A DNA stretch of 64,000 nucleotides, from positions 32,208 through 96,207 of the forward strand of contig NZ_JAKMCR010000007.1 of NCBI RefSeq assembly GCF_022662175.1, in the 5' to 3' direction. Below the pieces are notes generated by a model. It was not told the origin of the DNA and did no database searches. It saw only the letters and a list, made by a program, of their open reading frames with translations. Positions 62,152 through 64,000 of the stretch are shown here, piece by piece (the first letter of the stretch is position 1; each line of letters opens with the position of its first letter). Position numbers and translations under genes: made by a program. This DNA is from Aestuariivivens marinum. Its GTDB lineage: Bacteria; Bacteroidota; Bacteroidia; Flavobacteriales; Flavobacteriaceae.

Positions 62152-63039
62152 TTGAGAAAAACATTGAGAACGACAATAATATTACTTCTGATTTTAGTTT
62201 CGAGCCTTTCATTTGGACAAGGAAATGGACTATATAAATTCCAATCCGAAAATGGCAAATACGGATTTATGGACAAAAACGGAAAAATTAAAGTAAAAGC
62301 GGAATATCTTAATGTTGGAGATTTCAGCGAAGGGCTTTGCTACGTTTCCAAAGAAGTTATAAAAAAAGGTTACAAATGGATTTTTATCGACACTTTAGGA
62401 AATAAAGTTTTCGACATTAAAGATAATTTTCCAGAAACAGAATTTAGCGAAGGATTTGCTCGAATTTCAAGCTTTGAAGAACAATGGTTTGTTAATAGAA
62501 AGGGATTAAATGTATTTGAAAAAACTTGGAAAGATGGACACGGAGAATTTCAAAACGGAATTGCATATGTAAGTGACAAAGAATTCTCTGATTTTTATCC
62601 AATAAATACAAAAGGAGAAAGAATCGGAACAAAAACTTTTTCAAGAGTAGAGATTTACAACTCAAGAAAAAAAGACAGAATGGGAACACAAGATAAACCA
62701 GAATATAAATCTGATAGTTATGTTCCATTTCAAGAAAATGAATTTTGGGGTTTCAAAGACAGGTTAGGCAATGTCGTAATTAAGCCAAAGTTTTATAAAG
62801 TAGATAAATTTAAAAATGGAGTTTGTGGTGTTAGAGTAAATAAGCGTGATTTTGAAATTGCAAATGACTATTTTCTTGATGCTATCATAAATGAGAGTGG
62901 AGTAATTCTCAATGAAATAGAAATGCATTGCTATTTGGGATTTCAAGGAGAGTTAATTGAGTTTTATGGAGCACCTCATTTCGGTGGTGGAGTTCACTAT
63001 CTGAATAAAAAAGGAGAAAAAATAAAACCAACCGAATAA
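62152..63039 (+). CDS. Cassette 6: secreted WG-repeat protein
   Basis: A 295-residue exported protein: signal peptide LRTTIILLLILVSSLSFGQG, then WG (tryptophan-glycine type) repeats of about 30 residues such as YKFQSENGKYGFMDKNGKIK and FQENEFWGFKDRLGNVVIKP. WG repeats are beta-hairpin units of unclear ligand, common in Bacteroidota secreted proteins. The start must be inside the cassette; TTG 62152 or TTG 62164 both fit, and the longer frame from 62074 runs through the preceding site. Confidence 0.78.
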   Translation: MRKTLRTTIILLLILVSSLSFGQGNGLYKFQSENGKYGFMDKNGKIKVKAEYLNVGDFSEGLCYVSKEVIKKGYKWIFIDTLGNKVFDIKDNFPETEFSEGFARISSFEEQWFVNRKGLNVFEKTWKDGHGEFQNGIAYVSDKEFSDFYPINTKGERIGTKTFSRVEIYNSRKKDRMGTQDKPEYKSDSYVPFQENEFWGFKDRLGNVVIKPKFYKVDKFKNGVCGVRVNKRDFEIANDYFLDAIINESGVILNEIEMHCYLGFQGELIEFYGAPHFGGGVHYLNKKGEKIKPTE

Positions 63040-63046
63040 AAAAAAC

Positions 63047-63174
63047 GTGTGGTAACAACGTGTATAGCCCATTGCGGCTGAATTCCTAATCGGAATTCAT
63101 TGCAATTTGCTATCTTTCGGTTACGGCGGAAAATCATAGCTGATTTTCCGCAACGAGCCATACACAAACACGTT
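63047..63174 (+). repeat. attC-like site 6
   Basis: Left arm GTGTGGTAAC complements the cassette 6 start GTTACCACAC (62140) over 10 bases. Stem GTGTATAGCCCATTGCGG with CCGCAACGAGCCATACAC: three G.T pairs on the bottom strand. Inner hairpins GAATTCC/GGAATTC and GGAAAATCA/TGATTTTCC. 128 bp. Confidence 0.85.
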
Positions 63175-63183
63175 GCCAACAAT

Positions 63184-63459
63184 ATGAAAAAAGTTCTCGA
63201 TAGCCGAAAATACAACCTAATCGGAATTTTAGTAGGAACAATAATTGCGTGGATTATTGCAATGCGGACTGACTTGCCAGCGAGTTCAAATCACGGCGGA
63301 TTTATTCCCTTAATTTATCCACCTTTCATCGGAATTTTGACTGTTATCGTCTATTTGATCAGCAGATTGATAACGAAAAAATATAATTGGATAATAAGCA
63401 TAATCGGAATAGTTTACATTCTACATTTCGCAATTGATTTTAATTTAAGTTATGCTTAA
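63184..63459 (+). CDS. Cassette 7, first gene: three-helix membrane protein
   Basis: A 91-residue membrane protein from ATG 63184 (MKKVLDSRKYNLIGILVGT). Helices at about residues 11-27, 43-61 and 69-85. The upstream frame to 63100 is ignored since it lies in site 6. It ends 8 bp inside the next gene, so translation is coupled. No known family. Confidence 0.65.
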   Translation: MKKVLDSRKYNLIGILVGTIIAWIIAMRTDLPASSNHGGFIPLIYPPFIGILTVIVYLISRLITKKYNWIISIIGIVYILHFAIDFNLSYA

Positions 63460-63727
63460 AAAAATAACCAAATGGACTTTTCTAAAAGGCTATTTATTAG
63501 TCTATCTGACTTGTTGTTTGATTTTTACAATCATCAAATGGAAAACACTCTCATACGAAGAAAGTTGGGGAGTTGTTTATATGGTTGGACTAATCGGACT
63601 TGGACTTTTTGGATTGGTAATTGACTTTATTTTGACTTTAATAATCAAGAATAAAAAAATACTCAACGGAATTGGAATTTTAATAGCAATCGGATTTTCA
63701 ATAATGTTGATAATGGAATTTAAATAA
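63452..63727 (+). CDS. Cassette 7, second gene: three-helix membrane protein
   Basis: A 91-residue membrane protein (MLKKITKWTFLKGYLLVYLT start), helices at about 11-28, 40-63 and 70-89. It overlaps the first gene by 8 bp. Size and layout equal those of its neighbour, so the two may form a small complex. Both are unnamed. The stop is 21 bp before site 7. Confidence 0.65.
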   Translation: MLKKITKWTFLKGYLLVYLTCCLIFTIIKWKTLSYEESWGVVYMVGLIGLGLFGLVIDFILTLIIKNKKILNGIGILIAIGFSIMLIMEFK

Positions 63728-63748
63728 TGACTGAATTAATAAAAATAC

Positions 63749-63880
63749 TGTTGGCAACAATGTATAACCGCAATTACGGCGGATTCGACTACGTCCGAAT
63801 CCACTCGGAATTGCTAACGTCAGTTCTTAACCGAAAAATAGTAACTTTAATCCCGTAACTGACGGTTATACGAGACCGTT
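63749..63880 (+). repeat. attC-like site 7
   Basis: Left arm TGTTGGCAAC complements the cassette 7 start GTTGCCAACA (63172) over 10 bases. Stem GTATAACCGCAATTACGG with the same partner and G.T pattern as site 4; inner hairpin GGATTCG/CGAATCC. 132 bp, nearly identical to site 4 in the middle but with different end arms. Confidence 0.85.
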
Positions 63881-63910
63881 AGCGGTTATTAAAAGAACAC
63901 CAATTAGAGA

Positions 63911-64000
63911 ATGAGTTTAAAAGGTCAAACAGTGCGCATTATAGTTAGTGAGCCTTGGGATTGGGAAGAAAATCTATTTGGAACAATTCTATCCGACCGT
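63911..64000 (+). CDS. Cassette 8 gene, cut by window edge
   Basis: ATG 63911, 33 bp behind the cassette edge at 63878, opens a frame of 30 codons (MSLKGQTVRIIVSEPWDWEE) to the end of the window. No family can be told. It shows that the array continues. Confidence 0.55.
   Translation, partial: MSLKGQTVRIIVSEPWDWEENLFGTILSDR

Larger units (their letters stand above)
55788..64000 (+). mobile_element. Integron-like recombinase plus cassette array (extends past window)
   Basis: A recombinase, an attI-like junction at 56982 and cassettes with boundaries at 56982, 57546, 58720, 60239, 61187, 62140, 63172 and 63878, of 564, 1174, 1519, 948, 953, 1032 and 706 bp; the eighth runs off the window. Every cassette has start codons 12-33 bp behind its left edge and ends in a hairpin-forming site of 67-132 bp. 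All genes point the same way. Seven of the eight have both ends in view and are fully consistent with the integron scheme. Whether it moves now is unknown. Confidence 0.85.

Noticed and set aside
57419..63880. The regular repeats as a CRISPR array
   Set aside because: Units are 67-132 bp with gene-sized spacers (about 0.5-1.5 kb) and no cas genes; the end arms change with the cassette.

Overview
The window comes from an AT-rich, marine-type member of the Flavobacteriaceae (Bacteroidota). The evidence is the gene families (DUF4290, Lacal_2735, DUF2911, DUF2490, ATP-type PckA, fused CcsBA, bacillithiol deacetylase BshB1), Bacteroidota promoters of the TTTG-N19/20-TAnnTTTG type, AT-rich ribosome-binding regions without strong Shine-Dalgarno sites, and small lipoproteins.

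Positions 1-46700 are ordinary chromosome. In order they hold: a universal stress protein cut by the window edge; a tandem pair of M28 peptidase lipoproteins; tRNA-His; BshB1; an SLC13-type transporter; PckA; a MATE exporter; CcsBA; a truncated haemoglobin; a long + strand run (DUF2520, KdsC-like phosphatase, a small protein that appears frameshifted, UbiA prenyltransferase, Maf, lipoprotein, MscS, CorA, PIG-L deacetylase, 36-aa membrane protein, Na+/solute symporter); a light-stress cluster (FolE, two sister helical proteins, SDR, Lacal_2735, TspO, SRPBCC, photolyase); Fhs; MurA with Asp in place of the catalytic Cys; and RecQ, Fmt, HU, AlgH and a class IV aminotransferase.

Positions 46850-55195 are a degraded genomic island at the 3' end of tRNA-Met. 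A 215-bp segment that includes the tRNA tail recurs exactly 8106 bp downstream, and a fossil integrase N-terminus lies next to the left copy. The island carries an operon with a J-domain-like membrane protein, a TPR histidine kinase/response regulator pair preceded by a proline-rich 55-aa lipoprotein and a four-hairpin leader, and a Fic protein flanked by its own direct repeats and preceded by four operator-like repeats.

Positions 55788-64000 are the most interesting part: an integron-like system. A tyrosine recombinase without the integron-integrase insertion is followed by a promoter-like box, an attI-like junction, and at least eight compact promoterless gene cassettes, all on the + strand, separated by seven attC-like sites (six of about 130 bp, one of 67 bp). 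Each cassette begins with GTTR plus cassette-specific bases that are the reverse complement of the start of the site at its own 3' end, as expected for inserted circles. Almost every non-Watson-Crick position in the stems is G.T on the bottom strand and A.C on the top strand, which points to recombination through a folded bottom strand, as in integrons. The cassettes encode an LRR-like protein, an amidohydrolase, a CDI-immunity-like protein, a LAS-type metallopeptidase, a WG-repeat protein, small membrane proteins and unknowns.
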